Below, in pieces: positions 45,436 through 54,878 of a stretch of DNA of 64,000 nucleotides. A program made the position numbers and the translations under genes. Source of the DNA: Caulobacter endophyticus (lineage in GTDB: Bacteria; Pseudomonadota; Alphaproteobacteria; Caulobacterales; Caulobacteraceae); the NCBI RefSeq assembly GCF_029543245.1, contig NZ_JARQWV010000020.1, forward strand, positions 1 to 64,000. The letters run 5' to 3'. How positions within the stretch are numbered: position 1 is the stretch's first letter; every line of letters begins with the position of its first letter. The notes under the pieces were generated by a model. That model was not told the origin of the DNA. It saw only the letters and a program-made list of their open reading frames with translations, and ran no database searches.

Positions 45436-45641
45436 ACGCTACCCCGTGCTGTCCGCCTGCCGGAGTTTCCGGCGGCGGGTCCATCTCGAAATCCCCGTCT
45501 TTTCGGGGCAATCCCTTTAAGCCGGCGAGGGCGGACGACCGGTCGCGGAACGGCGTTGTGCCGCGCGCTTGGGCGCCCTGATCGCGGCTTGTGCGAAGTT
45601 GGGGCGCGAGGACCGCGCCCCGTGGAATCGCCGCCGGAAAA

Positions 45642-45667
45642 GGGAGCCGGGCGGACGCCCGGCTCCC
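45642..45667 (-). terminator. Rho-independent terminator of the TonB receptor gene
   Basis: On the minus strand an 11-bp perfect stem (GGGAGCCGGGC/GCCCGGCTCCC, 4-base loop) is followed by TTTTCC. It lies 28 bp past the receptor stop codon and separates the receptor from the amine-oxidase operon. Confidence 0.85.
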
Positions 45668-45694
45668 TCGTTGCCGATGCGATGGAAGGGCGAC

Positions 45695-48214
45695 CTAGAA
45701 GGTGTAGGTCAGGCGCCCGTAGTAGTAGCCGCCGTTGATCCCGAACGGCGAGAACGCCGGGTACTGGGTCACGCAGCCGCCGCCGGAGGCGACGCAGGCC
45801 GACTGGAAGGCGGCCGAGAACTTGTCCGGATACTCGTTGAACAGGTTGTTGGCGCCGATCGCGGCCACCACGCCGACCGGGAGCTTGTAGGAGATTTCCA
45901 GGTCGGTGAGGGCGGTGGCGCTGACCACGGTGTTGAGCAGCGGACCGGTGCCCGGGTCGGCCAGGGCCGAGGCCTTGCCGTAGAAGGTCTCGGTCAGGCT
46001 GACGGTGACGGGGCCGAAGCTGTAGAGGCCGTTGAGGCCGATCTTGTACTTGGGCGCGGCGGTCTCGAGCAGCGAGGCGGCGTTGCCGGCGAACAGCACC
46101 TGGCCGGTCGGGAAGGCGGTGCTGGTCACGCCCAGCGCGGCCGGCGCCGACTTCACCTTGGTGATCTTGGTCTTGTTGTAGTTGCCGCTCAGGGTCCAGT
46201 CGATGCGGCCGTAGTCGCCCAGGTCGGTCGGATAGGTCACCACCACGTCGACGCCCGTGGTGCGGGTGTCCAGGCCGTTGGAGAAGATGTTGATCCCGGT
46301 GCTGGTGACGGTGTTGTCGAGGACGTTGCCGTTGGCGGCGATGGCGGCGTTGACGTTCGGGTTGACGATCACGCCGTTGCGCATGCCGTAGACCGAGCTG
46401 GAGCCGAAGATCCGGTCTTCCAGCTTGATGCGGTAGACGTCGATCGTGGCCGTCAGCTTCGGGATCGGATGGGCCACGACGCCGAAGCTGTAGTTGGTGG
46501 ACTTCTCGGGCTTCAGCTTCTCGATGCCCAGCAGGGCGGCGGCGGCCGAGTTGGGGGCCAGCTGCACGAAGGCCGAGGTCGGCGAGACGTTGGTGGCCGA
46601 GTAGAACGACTCCGCCAGGGTCGGGGCGCGGAAGCCGGTGCTGACCGTGCCGCGGACAGCGAACATCTCGTTGAAGTCGTAGCGGCTGGTCAGCTTGCCG
46701 ACCGTGGTGTCGCCGAAGTCGCTGAAGTCCTCGTAGCGCAGGGCCACGTCGACCTTCCACGGCGTGACCGGCGAGACGGCCAGGTCGGTGTAGAGCGCCC
46801 AGCTGGTGCGGCTGTGTCCGCCGGCGTCGGTCTTGGAGAAGCCCGGATAGGACTGGGAGCCTTCCTTGTAGGTCGAGGCCGCGTCGCCGGCGCCGATCGC
46901 ATAGGTGTCACGGCGCTGCTCGACGCCCAGGGCGACGTCGAGCGGCGTGGCCAGGCCCACGTCGAAGCCGCGGGAGAGATCCAGGTTGTTGGTCCACTGG
47001 GTGGTCTGCCAGCTGCCGGCGTGGAACGAGGTGGGGGTGAAGCCCTTGGTCGTGAGGGTCGAGGTGTCGGTGTAGAGGCTGGCGTTGGCCGAGTCCTCGA
47101 CGCGGACCTCGATGTCGTCCTTGCCGTAGGTGGCGCTGAGGTCGAGGTTCCAGCCGGCGACGACGCCGGACAGGCCCAGGGTCAGGGCGTAGTCGTCCTC
47201 GATGATCCGCTCGCGCGGGCTGAAGCCGTTGGGGAAGGGCCGGTCGGCCGCGCCCATCCTGCCCTGGATGCGGTTGTAGCGGCGATAGTTCTCGTAGGCC
47301 GAGGCGTCCTTGTGGCCGTAGGTGCCGAACGAATAGACCTCGAAGTCGCCGGGCAGCTCGACGCCGCCGTTGAAGGCCAGGACGTGCATCCGGTACTCGG
47401 CGTCGCCCGAGATCAGGTTCAGGTTGGGATAGCCCTTGATCTGGCTCTCGACGGCGTTGTTGGCGGCCGAGTAGGCGGTGCTTGCGGGGTTGTAGACCCG
47501 CTGGTCGGGCAGGCCGCGGTTGGAGAAGCCGTGGTATTTGCTCTCGACCGTGAAGTTCAGATAGCTGTTCTCGGTCGGGGCCGTGCCCAGGTTGGCCGAG
47601 AACGAGGCGGTCTTGCCGCCGCCGTCGAAGTACTCGCCGCCGGTGACCGAGATCGCGCCGCCCGATTCCGACTTCTTGAGGATGATGTTGACGACGCCGG
47701 CGATGGCGTCGGTGCCGTACTGGGCCGCGGCGCCGTCGGTCAGCACCTCGATCCGACCGATCGAGGCCATCGGGATGAAGCCGAGGTCGGCGGCCGCAGC
47801 GCCCTGATAGGGGCCTGACAGCACAGCGAAGTTGCCGGTGGTATGGCGGCGCTTGCCGTTGATCAGCACCAGCGCCTGGTTCGGCGACAGGCCGCGCAGG
47901 CGCGCCGACAGGGTCAGGTTGGCGGTGTCGCCGCCGAAGGCCTGGGCGTTGAACGACGGGACCAAGTTGGCCAGGCCCAGGCGCAGGTCAACCTGACCCG
48001 TGCGCTCGAGGGTGGCGGTGTCGACCACCTGGACAGGGGCCGGGCTGTCGGCGACCCGCAGGCCGGTCTGGCGCGTGCCGGTGACGATGACGGTGTCGAG
48101 TTCGACGGAAGGATCAGGCGCGGGCTCGGCCGCGTGCGCGACGGTCGAAGTACCCAGAGCGATCGAAAGAGTCGAAATGCTCGCGGTTAGAATCTTTTTG
48201 AGATTATTGTTCAC
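45695..48214 (-). CDS. TonB-dependent receptor
   Basis: An 839-residue outer-membrane receptor with signal peptide (KKILTASISTLSIALGTSTVAHAAE), a TonB-box-like stretch (ELDTVIVTGTRQTG), a plug (VLINGKRRHTTGNF, SIGRIEVLTDGAAAQYGTDAIAGVVNIILKK) and a barrel ending in GGYYYGRLTYTF with the terminal Phe. There is no STN domain, so it is a plain transporter. The ligand is unknown; standing upstream of the amine-oxidase set it could import the amine, but a terminator separates them. The start was placed at GTG 48214 (NNNLKKILTA), which has GAGGGG five bases upstream; ATG 48232 and TTG 48238 are in-frame alternatives. Confidence 0.93.
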   Translation of the reverse strand: MNNNLKKILTASISTLSIALGTSTVAHAAEPAPDPSVELDTVIVTGTRQTGLRVADSPAPVQVVDTATLERTGQVDLRLGLANLVPSFNAQAFGGDTANLTLSARLRGLSPNQALVLINGKRRHTTGNFAVLSGPYQGAAAADLGFIPMASIGRIEVLTDGAAAQYGTDAIAGVVNIILKKSESGGAISVTGGEYFDGGGKTASFSANLGTAPTENSYLNFTVESKYHGFSNRGLPDQRVYNPASTAYSAANNAVESQIKGYPNLNLISGDAEYRMHVLAFNGGVELPGDFEVYSFGTYGHKDASAYENYRRYNRIQGRMGAADRPFPNGFSPRERIIEDDYALTLGLSGVVAGWNLDLSATYGKDDIEVRVEDSANASLYTDTSTLTTKGFTPTSFHAGSWQTTQWTNNLDLSRGFDVGLATPLDVALGVEQRRDTYAIGAGDAASTYKEGSQSYPGFSKTDAGGHSRTSWALYTDLAVSPVTPWKVDVALRYEDFSDFGDTTVGKLTSRYDFNEMFAVRGTVSTGFRAPTLAESFYSATNVSPTSAFVQLAPNSAAAALLGIEKLKPEKSTNYSFGVVAHPIPKLTATIDVYRIKLEDRIFGSSSVYGMRNGVIVNPNVNAAIAANGNVLDNTVTSTGINIFSNGLDTRTTGVDVVVTYPTDLGDYGRIDWTLSGNYNKTKITKVKSAPAALGVTSTAFPTGQVLFAGNAASLLETAAPKYKIGLNGLYSFGPVTVSLTETFYGKASALADPGTGPLLNTVVSATALTDLEISYKLPVGVVAAIGANNLFNEYPDKFSAAFQSACVASGGGCVTQYPAFSPFGINGGYYYGRLTYTF

Positions 48215-48238
48215 TAGTGCCCCTCTCCGCATAGTCAA

Positions 48239-48636
48239 TGCATGACTGATGGCTCCTTCGTGGGGTCCGCCCTAATCGTGTTCTTGTTATTGGAACGCGA
48301 ATACTAGACTGAACAGCGGTTTTCACCGCGGCTCAGCGTTGATCAGGCGGATGAGTTCGGCAATGGGGGAGGCGGTCGCGAGCGGCTTTGCGGGCCCACT
48401 TCGTATACGCTCGCCACATTTCAGGGCGCCGCCCGGAGGTTTCCGCAAGGCGCTGATCACAGGCTCGGCAACTGGGATAACGTCGTTTGATTGTGCGCGC
48501 ACGACGACGTCCACGGCGTATTTCCAGCCTGTCACACGCCGAGGGCGAGGAACTGGGGTGACCGCTGTCGCCGGACGGTCATGGACGGGCGCTAGAGGGG
48601 GCGCTTTCCCGATTTGCCAGCGCCCGGTTTCTCACG
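48239..48636. other. ~400-bp intergenic region between divergent genes
   Basis: The region is less GC-rich near 48260-48320, where the receptor promoter is expected. A 70-codon minus-strand frame (48323-48535, with VVVRAQSNDVIPVAEPVIS and a tail SPIAELIRLINAEPR) has mildly protein-like sequence but no recognised family, so it was not called; a gene remnant is possible. No repeat or RNA gene was recognised. Confidence 0.35.
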
Positions 48637-49803
48637 ATGAAGACGCGCCTTTCGCTCCTGCTCGCCGCCGGTCTGCTGGCCATCGCCCTGCCGGCGGCCG
48701 CCGCGCCGGCTCCGGTTCCGCCGCTGATCCAGAACGGCGGGACCTGGGTCGCAGGCCACGTGCAGGGCGTCGCCGTCGATCGCAAGGGCGGCTACGTCTA
48801 CTACTCGTTCACGAACCTGCTGGCGAAGTACGACTTCCAGGGCAGGCTGGTGGGGACCCTGGTCGGCTGGACCGGCCACCTGGGCGATCTCGACTTCAAC
48901 CCCGAGGACGGCCGGCTGTACGGCTCGCTGGAGTACAAGAAGGATCAGGCCTTCTACATCGCCGTGATTGACGTCTCCCGGCTGGACAAGGTGGGCGTCG
49001 AGGCGGCCAGGAGCGATCTCTTCCGCACCGTCTACCTGCCCGAGGTGGCCAAGGACTACGCCGCCGACCTGAACGGCGACGGCAAATTCGACGGCGACAC
49101 GGCCAGGACGGCCGACCATCGCTACGGCTGCTCGGGCATCGACGGGGTGAGCTTCGGGCCGGCCTTCGGACGCGCCGACGGGCCGCGCTACCTGACGGTG
49201 GCCTACGGGATCTATGGCGACGAGGGGCGGACCGACAACGACCACCAGGTGCTGCTGCAATACGACGTTTCCGCCTGGGCGAAGCTGGCCCGGCCGCTGT
49301 CGGAGGCCGCACCGCACCACGAGGGGCCGGCCGCGCCGCGCGACAAGGTGTTCGTGCGCACCGGCAACACCCGCTTCGGCGTCCAGACCCTGGCCTATGA
49401 CGAGACGCAGAAGCGGTGGTTCATGGGCGTGTACCAGGGCGCCAAGCCGGCCTTTCCCAACTATCTGCTGTTCGCGGTCGACGCGGAGGCGCGGCCGGTG
49501 ACGGGCGATCTGGTCGGCGTGCCGGGGCCGGGCGGCAAGGGCTGGGAGCAGGGCAGGGTGCTGCCGCTCGCCGCTGACGGCCTGAAGGACGAGGCCAGCG
49601 GCGTGCGCGGCTGGAACCAGAAGGCCGACGTCGGCTTCCAGCCGATCGGCGGCGGGCTCGTCTATGTGGCGGCCAATTCCAAGGTCGACGGCCGGCAGAC
49701 GGCGGACCTGACCCTGATGCGCTGGACGGGCGATGCGCGGCGGCCGCTGGCGGCGGCGACAGAGGCCGACCTGCGCTCGCGCTCCGCGAGCGTCCGGCAC
49801 TGA
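48637..49803 (+). CDS. exported beta-propeller-like hypothetical protein
   Basis: The 388-residue protein has a Sec signal peptide (KTRLSLLLAAGLLAIALPAAAA) and a mature part of short beta strands with propeller-like phrases (VQGVAVDRKGGYVYYSFTNLLAKYDFQGRL, LGDLDFNPEDGRLYGSL, VQTLAYDETQKRWFMGVY). The loop DLNGDGKFDGD is an EF-hand-like calcium site. No catalytic motif was identified. It precedes the ECF sigma factor gene by 74 bp on the same strand. It might share the phosphorus-uptake role of the downstream locus, but that is only positional. Confidence 0.78.
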   Translation: MKTRLSLLLAAGLLAIALPAAAAPAPVPPLIQNGGTWVAGHVQGVAVDRKGGYVYYSFTNLLAKYDFQGRLVGTLVGWTGHLGDLDFNPEDGRLYGSLEYKKDQAFYIAVIDVSRLDKVGVEAARSDLFRTVYLPEVAKDYAADLNGDGKFDGDTARTADHRYGCSGIDGVSFGPAFGRADGPRYLTVAYGIYGDEGRTDNDHQVLLQYDVSAWAKLARPLSEAAPHHEGPAAPRDKVFVRTGNTRFGVQTLAYDETQKRWFMGVYQGAKPAFPNYLLFAVDAEARPVTGDLVGVPGPGGKGWEQGRVLPLAADGLKDEASGVRGWNQKADVGFQPIGGGLVYVAANSKVDGRQTADLTLMRWTGDARRPLAAATEADLRSRSASVRH

Positions 49804-49877
49804 CTGTCACAAACGGCGTCTAGGCAGGGCGCCGACTCGCTACGGGTCCACCAGCGGAACAGGCCAGCGGAACAGGC

Positions 49878-50480
49878 ATGACCGGCGCCGACAGGGAAAG
49901 ACAGCGATGGTTCGTGCGCAACGTGCTGCCGCACGAGCCGGCCCTGCGCGGCTGGCTGTCGCGCAGCACGCCGGCGGGCGTCGATCCCGAGGACGTCATC
50001 CAGGAGGCCTACACGATCCTGGCCGAACTGGAGACGGTCGAGACCATCCGCTATCTCCGGGCCTATCTCTTCCAGGTGGCGCGCTCGGTGATCATGCGCC
50101 ACGTGCGGCGGGCCAGGATCGTCTCGATCCACGCGGTGGGCGACCTGGAGCGGCTGGACCATCCCGACGACGCCGCCTCGCCCGAACAGCACGCGCTCGA
50201 CAGGGACGAGCTGCGGCAGCTGGCCCGGGCGATCGCGGCCATGCCGGCCAAGGTTCGCGAGGCCTTCGTGCTGCGGCGGGTGGACGGGCTGTCCCAGCGC
50301 CAGATCGCCGAGCGCATGCGGATTTCGGAGAATACGGTCGAGACCCACATATCGCGCGGCGTTTCGTTCTTGATTGATTGGTTCGGCCGTAGCGGAAACA
50401 AGCGGTCCCAAACCTCTAGTACAGTGGATGCGGAGATCGCCTCGCCAGATGGCCGAACGAGACACCAGTCGAGACATTGA
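49878..50480 (+). CDS. ECF-family RNA polymerase sigma factor (FecI-like)
   Basis: The 200-residue sigma factor has region 2 (PEDVIQEAYTILAELETVETIRYLRAYLFQVARSVI) and region 4 (VREAFVLRRVDGLSQRQIAERMRISENTVETHISRG). The ALP/RAYLFQVAR and final helix-turn-helix are of the FecI type, which is controlled by a FecR protein and an STN-bearing TonB receptor. Both follow directly: the fecR-like gene overlaps it by 32 bp. It should direct transcription of the receptor and perhaps phoD after signal passage. The last ~25 residues, encoded in the overlap, are polar and extend past region 4. Confidence 0.92.
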   Translation: MTGADRERQRWFVRNVLPHEPALRGWLSRSTPAGVDPEDVIQEAYTILAELETVETIRYLRAYLFQVARSVIMRHVRRARIVSIHAVGDLERLDHPDDAASPEQHALDRDELRQLARAIAAMPAKVREAFVLRRVDGLSQRQIAERMRISENTVETHISRGVSFLIDWFGRSGNKRSQTSSTVDAEIASPDGRTRHQSRH

Positions 50481-51450
50481 CGAAGCGGCGTCCAACTGGA
50501 CGGCGCGGCTGGATCGTGGGCCGCTGACTCCGGAGGAAGACCAGGCGTTTCAAAGCTGGCTGAAGGGCGATCCCCGCAGCCGGGGCGCGCTGCTGCGCGC
50601 CCAGTCGCTGTTCATGATGAGCGAGTCCGCCCAGGCCCTGGGGACGCATTACGATCCGGCGGACTTCCGGGAGCCGACTGCGCCGAGGCGCGGCCTGTCG
50701 CGGCGCGGGGCCCTGCTGTGGGCGGGCGGTGCGGGGGCGGCCGCCTCGTTGGCCGCCCTGGCCGTGGGCGTGCCGGCGGCCGGCGCGGTGACCAGCACCC
50801 GGCGCGGCGAGATCCGCCTCGTGCCGCTGAAGGACGGCTCGACCGTGCTGCTCAACACCGACAGCCGCATCCGCGTGCGCTATGGCCGGAACGAAAGGTT
50901 CGTCGCCCTGGTCAGGGGCGAGGCCTATTTCTCGGTGGCGCGCGACGAGCGGCCCTTCGTGGTCGAGGTCGACGGCCGCCGGCTACGCACCAGCCAGGCG
51001 GGCTTTCGCGTGCGCAAGCTGGCCGCCGATCCGGTGGATCTCCTGGTGCAGCAGGGACGGGTCGACGTGACCATCCCTCGGCTGACCGCGCCGGCCGCCA
51101 ACCTGGCGCTGGACGGCAATACGCGGCTGGTGATGGCCGACCTCGTACCGCGCCCGCAGCCGATCACCCCGGCGGTGGTCACGCGCGAACTGGCCTGGCG
51201 CGAGGGCAAGCTGGCCTTCGAGGGCGAGAGCCTGAAAGAGGCGGCCGAGGCCTTCGCCCGTTACAGCGACACCCGCATCGCGATCCCCGATCCCACGTTG
51301 GCGCGCGAGCCGGTGGCGGGCCTGTTCGCGGCCAACGACCCCGTCGGTTTCAGCCGCGCCATCGCCCGGGTGTTCGACGCCCGGCTGGACCACAAGGGCG
51401 ACCTGGTCGTCCTGAGCCGCGCTTCGGCCCCGACGGGCGCCTCGAACTGA
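50449..51450 (+). CDS. FecR-family anti-sigma factor / signal transducer
   Basis: This 333-residue protein passes the signal from the outer-membrane receptor to the sigma factor. N-terminal cytoplasmic DUF4880 part (AASNWTARLDRGPLTPEEDQAFQSWLKGDPRSRGALLRAQ), one membrane segment (~85-107, LLWAGGAGAAASLAALAVGVPAAG), the periplasmic FecR domain (GEIRLVPLKDGSTVLLNTDSRI, VALVRGEAYFSVARDERPFVVEV) and a C-terminal STN-like domain (GESLKEAAEAFARYSDTRIAI). The start at ATG 50449 lies within the sigma-factor gene, so the two are translationally coupled; ATG 50428 is an alternative. The STN receptor follows 91 bp downstream. Confidence 0.93.
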   Translation: MAERDTSRDIDEAASNWTARLDRGPLTPEEDQAFQSWLKGDPRSRGALLRAQSLFMMSESAQALGTHYDPADFREPTAPRRGLSRRGALLWAGGAGAAASLAALAVGVPAAGAVTSTRRGEIRLVPLKDGSTVLLNTDSRIRVRYGRNERFVALVRGEAYFSVARDERPFVVEVDGRRLRTSQAGFRVRKLAADPVDLLVQQGRVDVTIPRLTAPAANLALDGNTRLVMADLVPRPQPITPAVVTRELAWREGKLAFEGESLKEAAEAFARYSDTRIAIPDPTLAREPVAGLFAANDPVGFSRAIARVFDARLDHKGDLVVLSRASAPTGASN

Positions 51451-51541
51451 GAATTTTTTGTGACCGGTCACGGAAGCCCGCGGCCGGCGGCTCTCAACCC
51501 GCGACGTCGCGATCTGGGCGACGATTGGGGGCTGACTGCCG

Positions 51542-54500
51542 ATGACTTCCCGCTACTCCATCCTCGCCTGCGGCGTCGCCGCCGTGGCGCTCGCCGTCGC
51601 TTCGCAAGCCCAGGCGCAGGACCGCGACTTCGACATTCCGGCCCAGCCGGCCGTGCGCGCCATCCCCGAACTGGCCCGCCAGGGCCAGGTGCAGATCGTG
51701 GCCCCGGCCCGCCTGCTGGACGGCGTGCGCACCCCCGCCGTGAAGGGCCGCATGGACGTGCGCACCGCCCTGTCGCGCCTGATCGCCGGCACGTCGCTGC
51801 GCATCGACAGCGACGACGGCCAGGTGATCACCCTGAAGTCGGTCGGTCCGGCGGCGAGCCGTCCGTCGGCGGCGGTGGGCTCGGGCGTGGTGCGCGGCAA
51901 GGTGCTGAATACCGCCACCGGCCAGTACGTGCGCAACGCCGAGATCCGCGTCGAGGGCACGACCATCGTGGCCTTCTCCGAAGACGGCGGCGACTTTCGC
52001 CTGACCGGCGTGCCGGCCGGCGAGGTGACGGTGGCGGCCAAGTACGCGGGCCTGGAGACCGCCCGCACCGTGGTGACGGTGGAGCCCGGCCAGACGGCGG
52101 CCGTCACCTTCGAACTGACGGCCTATGCCGCGGCCGGCGGCGACGCGGTCGAGGCGGTGACGATCACCGCCGCCCGCGACGGCCAGGCCGCCGCCATCAT
52201 GGAGCGCCGCGCCTCGACCAACGCCAAGAACGTGGTGGCCGCCGACAACTTCGGCGCCCTGACCATGGGCGACGTCGGCGAGTTCATGAAGAATATGCCG
52301 GGCGTGTCGCTGGACTATACCGAGGTCGACGCCACGGCCGTGCGCATCGGCGGCCTTGATCCCAAGTACTCGACCTTCACCACCGACGGCGCGCGCATGG
52401 CCACGGCGACGTCGAACAACAATTCGGGCCGCCAGAACTCGTTCGAGCAGATGTCGATCACCGGCATCGACTCCATCGAGCTGAACAACACCCTGCAGGC
52501 CAGCATGGACGCCGACAGCCCCGGCGGCTCGATCAACCTGCGCAGCAAGTACGCCTTCCAGCGCAAGAGCCGCCTGCTGCGCTTCCAGATCGGCGGCGTG
52601 GGCACCTCGGACTCGACCCTGTCGCGGCAGTACCTGCCCGACGACAAGAAGCACATGACGATCTATCCGTCGGCGCAGATCGGCTATGGCGACGTGTTCC
52701 TGGATGGTCGTCTCGGCGTGGCGTTCAACGCCAGCTACAACGCCAACTTCGTCCAGCAGGACCGGGTGCAGACCGACTGGTCCTACCTCGCCGACGGCCG
52801 GGTCATGCCCTACCAGGTGATGTGGCGTCCGGGCCCCAAGCTGACCAGCCGCAAGGCCGCCAACCTCAGCGTCGACTACAAGATTAACGACAAGCTGGCG
52901 CTGTCCCTGCGCAGCACCTACTCGTTCTACGACGTCGAGTACTTCAACCAGTACACCTACCTGATCTTCGGCACGACGACGGTGTCGCGGGCGACGGCGG
53001 ACTCCACCCCGACCCACATCGTCGTGAACCCCAGCGGGACCAACACCCGCCTGCACACCCAGTATTCGCACCGCTATGCCGGCACCCCGGCCTGGGTGTT
53101 CGCGCCCAAGCTGGAATATCGCGGCGACACCTTCGAGGCCCTGCTGCGCGCGAACTATTCCAGCTCGCAGTTCAATTTCGAGGACAACGACCAGGGCTTC
53201 TTCGTCCGCACCGACAGCTACCTGACCCGCATCGGCTTCACGCTGGATCGCGCTTCGGAGGACTCTAACGCCTGGACGATCAAGCAGACCGCCGGCCGTT
53301 CGTGGAGCGACCCGGCCAACTTCAACCGCGACGACGACATCGGCAACAACATCCGCACGTCGCAGTCGAACGCCAACAACCAGATGTATGGCGTGAACCT
53401 GGACCTGAAGAAGCAGCTGGCCATCGGCGACGTGCAACTGAAGCTGCTGGGCGGGGCTGCCTTCCGCACCAACATGTGGAAGACCAACGAGGGCTCGTAC
53501 AAGCAGTTCCAGTATGTGGGCGCCACCGGCGACCTGACCCAGAAGGCGCCCGAGGCTGTCATTCCCTGGACCCAGAACTATCAGTTCAAGATCCACGGCT
53601 TCGACGCCGGCAACATGAACGAGCAGGGCTGGCGCGCCGACAACAACTACGCCGTCTACGACATCTACCAGGCCCATCCCGAGTACTTCGTGCCCGACAC
53701 GGTGGGCAACCTGAAGCGCCAGCTGGATAACAACAAGAAGATCGGCGAGGAGGTCAGCGCGGCTTACGTCGAGGCCCAGCCGCGCCTGGGCAAGGCCCAG
53801 TTCGACCTTGGCCTGCGCTACGAGAAGACCAAGACCCAGGCGCGCGTCGCCGACATCCGCTCGGCCAAGGAAGTGGCCGCCGCGGGCCTGTCGACCAGCA
53901 CCGTCGAGGGCCTGATGTACCAGTACCGCAACGGGACCTACACGACCCGCGAGGGCGAGTACGACGACTGGTTCCTGAGCGGCGGGGTGAAGTACGACTT
54001 CAACAAGCGCCTGGTGGGCCAGGTGGCCTTCAGCCAGTCGATCCTGCGGCCCGACTACGGCAACCTGGGCGGCGTGGTGGCCGTCGACGACAACAACCTG
54101 ATCGTCACCGTGCCCAACCCGCTGCTCAAGCCCGAGCACTCGACCAAGTACTACGCCAGCCTGCTGTACTACCTGGAGCCGTCGGGCGTGGTCGGGATCT
54201 CGGCCTACCAGCTGGACGTCAAGGACATGCAGGTCACCGGCATCACGGTCGACCCCGAGGACGTCGGCTACAATCCGGGCGACTACGCCGGCTACACCTT
54301 CCGCAGCGCCCAGAACCTGCCGGGGACCAGCACCAACAAGGGGATCACGCTGGAGTACGACCAGCAGCTCAACTTCCTGCCGGGCGCCTGGCGGGGCCTT
54401 GGCCTGCGGGCCTCGGTCACCAAGATCGATCCCGACGGCGAGCGCGTGAACCTGCCCAAGACCTCGGCCAACTGGGGGCTGCGCTACAGCTACGGCAAGC

Positions 54501-54778
54501 TGGACCTGCAACTGACCGGCAACTGGCAGGACGCCTACCGGACCAGCGCGCTCAGCAACACGCCGACCACGGCCAACAACGGCATCCTCTACCGGGCCGA
54601 ACGTCAGCTGTGGAACGTCAGCGCCAGCTACAAGATCAACAAGCGCTTCGAGGTCATGCTGGCCGGCCGCAACATCTTCAACGAGCCGGACATCGTCTAT
54701 TCGAACGTCCGCAGCCGGGTGCAGCAGTACAGCATCTACGGCTCGATGTGGAACGTGGGCCTGAAGGGCGTCTTCTAA
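51542..54778 (+). CDS. TonB-dependent receptor with STN domain, transducer type
   Basis: A 1078-residue outer-membrane receptor. Signal peptide (SILACGVAAVALAVASQAQAQ), STN domain ~27-100 (FDIPAQPAVRAIPELARQGQVQI, RMDVRTALSRLIAGTSLRI), a carboxypeptidase-regulatory-like beta sandwich ~115-190 (VRGKVLNTATGQYVRNAEIRV), plug ~215-340 (DVGEFMKNMPGVSLDY, ITGIDSIELNNTLQASMDADSPGGSINL) and a barrel ending NVGLKGVF. The STN domain and the sigma/anti-sigma genes just upstream make this a cell-surface signalling receptor that induces its own synthesis. A PhoD phosphatase downstream suggests a phosphorylated compound as ligand. A terminator follows at 54796. Confidence 0.94.
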   Translation: MTSRYSILACGVAAVALAVASQAQAQDRDFDIPAQPAVRAIPELARQGQVQIVAPARLLDGVRTPAVKGRMDVRTALSRLIAGTSLRIDSDDGQVITLKSVGPAASRPSAAVGSGVVRGKVLNTATGQYVRNAEIRVEGTTIVAFSEDGGDFRLTGVPAGEVTVAAKYAGLETARTVVTVEPGQTAAVTFELTAYAAAGGDAVEAVTITAARDGQAAAIMERRASTNAKNVVAADNFGALTMGDVGEFMKNMPGVSLDYTEVDATAVRIGGLDPKYSTFTTDGARMATATSNNNSGRQNSFEQMSITGIDSIELNNTLQASMDADSPGGSINLRSKYAFQRKSRLLRFQIGGVGTSDSTLSRQYLPDDKKHMTIYPSAQIGYGDVFLDGRLGVAFNASYNANFVQQDRVQTDWSYLADGRVMPYQVMWRPGPKLTSRKAANLSVDYKINDKLALSLRSTYSFYDVEYFNQYTYLIFGTTTVSRATADSTPTHIVVNPSGTNTRLHTQYSHRYAGTPAWVFAPKLEYRGDTFEALLRANYSSSQFNFEDNDQGFFVRTDSYLTRIGFTLDRASEDSNAWTIKQTAGRSWSDPANFNRDDDIGNNIRTSQSNANNQMYGVNLDLKKQLAIGDVQLKLLGGAAFRTNMWKTNEGSYKQFQYVGATGDLTQKAPEAVIPWTQNYQFKIHGFDAGNMNEQGWRADNNYAVYDIYQAHPEYFVPDTVGNLKRQLDNNKKIGEEVSAAYVEAQPRLGKAQFDLGLRYEKTKTQARVADIRSAKEVAAAGLSTSTVEGLMYQYRNGTYTTREGEYDDWFLSGGVKYDFNKRLVGQVAFSQSILRPDYGNLGGVVAVDDNNLIVTVPNPLLKPEHSTKYYASLLYYLEPSGVVGISAYQLDVKDMQVTGITVDPEDVGYNPGDYAGYTFRSAQNLPGTSTNKGITLEYDQQLNFLPGAWRGLGLRASVTKIDPDGERVNLPKTSANWGLRYSYGKLDLQLTGNWQDAYRTSALSNTPTTANNGILYRAERQLWNVSASYKINKRFEVMLAGRNIFNEPDIVYSNVRSRVQQYSIYGSMWNVGLKGVF

Positions 54779-54795
54779 GGCGCTTTCGGCTCCCC

Positions 54796-54845
54796 GGCGG
54801 CCGCGTTCTTCCCCTTCGCGCGGCCGCCCCCCTTTTCTTTTTCTC
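54796..54845 (+). terminator. Rho-independent terminator after TonB receptor gene
   Basis: A 10-bp perfect GC stem (GGCGGCCGCG/CGCGGCCGCC, 13-base loop) is followed by TTTTCTTTTTCT. It should end most receptor transcripts, with read-through or a separate promoter serving phoD. Confidence 0.8.
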
Positions 54846-54878
54846 GTCATTCCTTCGTTCTGATCGAAGAGGTCTTTC

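Noticed and set aside
43403-45511. Apparent fusion of cytochrome c to a long upstream frame
   Set aside because: The frame runs open through the amine oxidase gene in another phase, giving Arg/Pro/Gly-rich nonsense; the cytochrome has its own signal peptide and ATG at 43801.
48323-48535. 70-codon minus-strand frame in the gap between the TonB receptor and the propeller-like gene
   Set aside because: No recognised family, no good ribosome site; a gene remnant is possible but cannot be supported.
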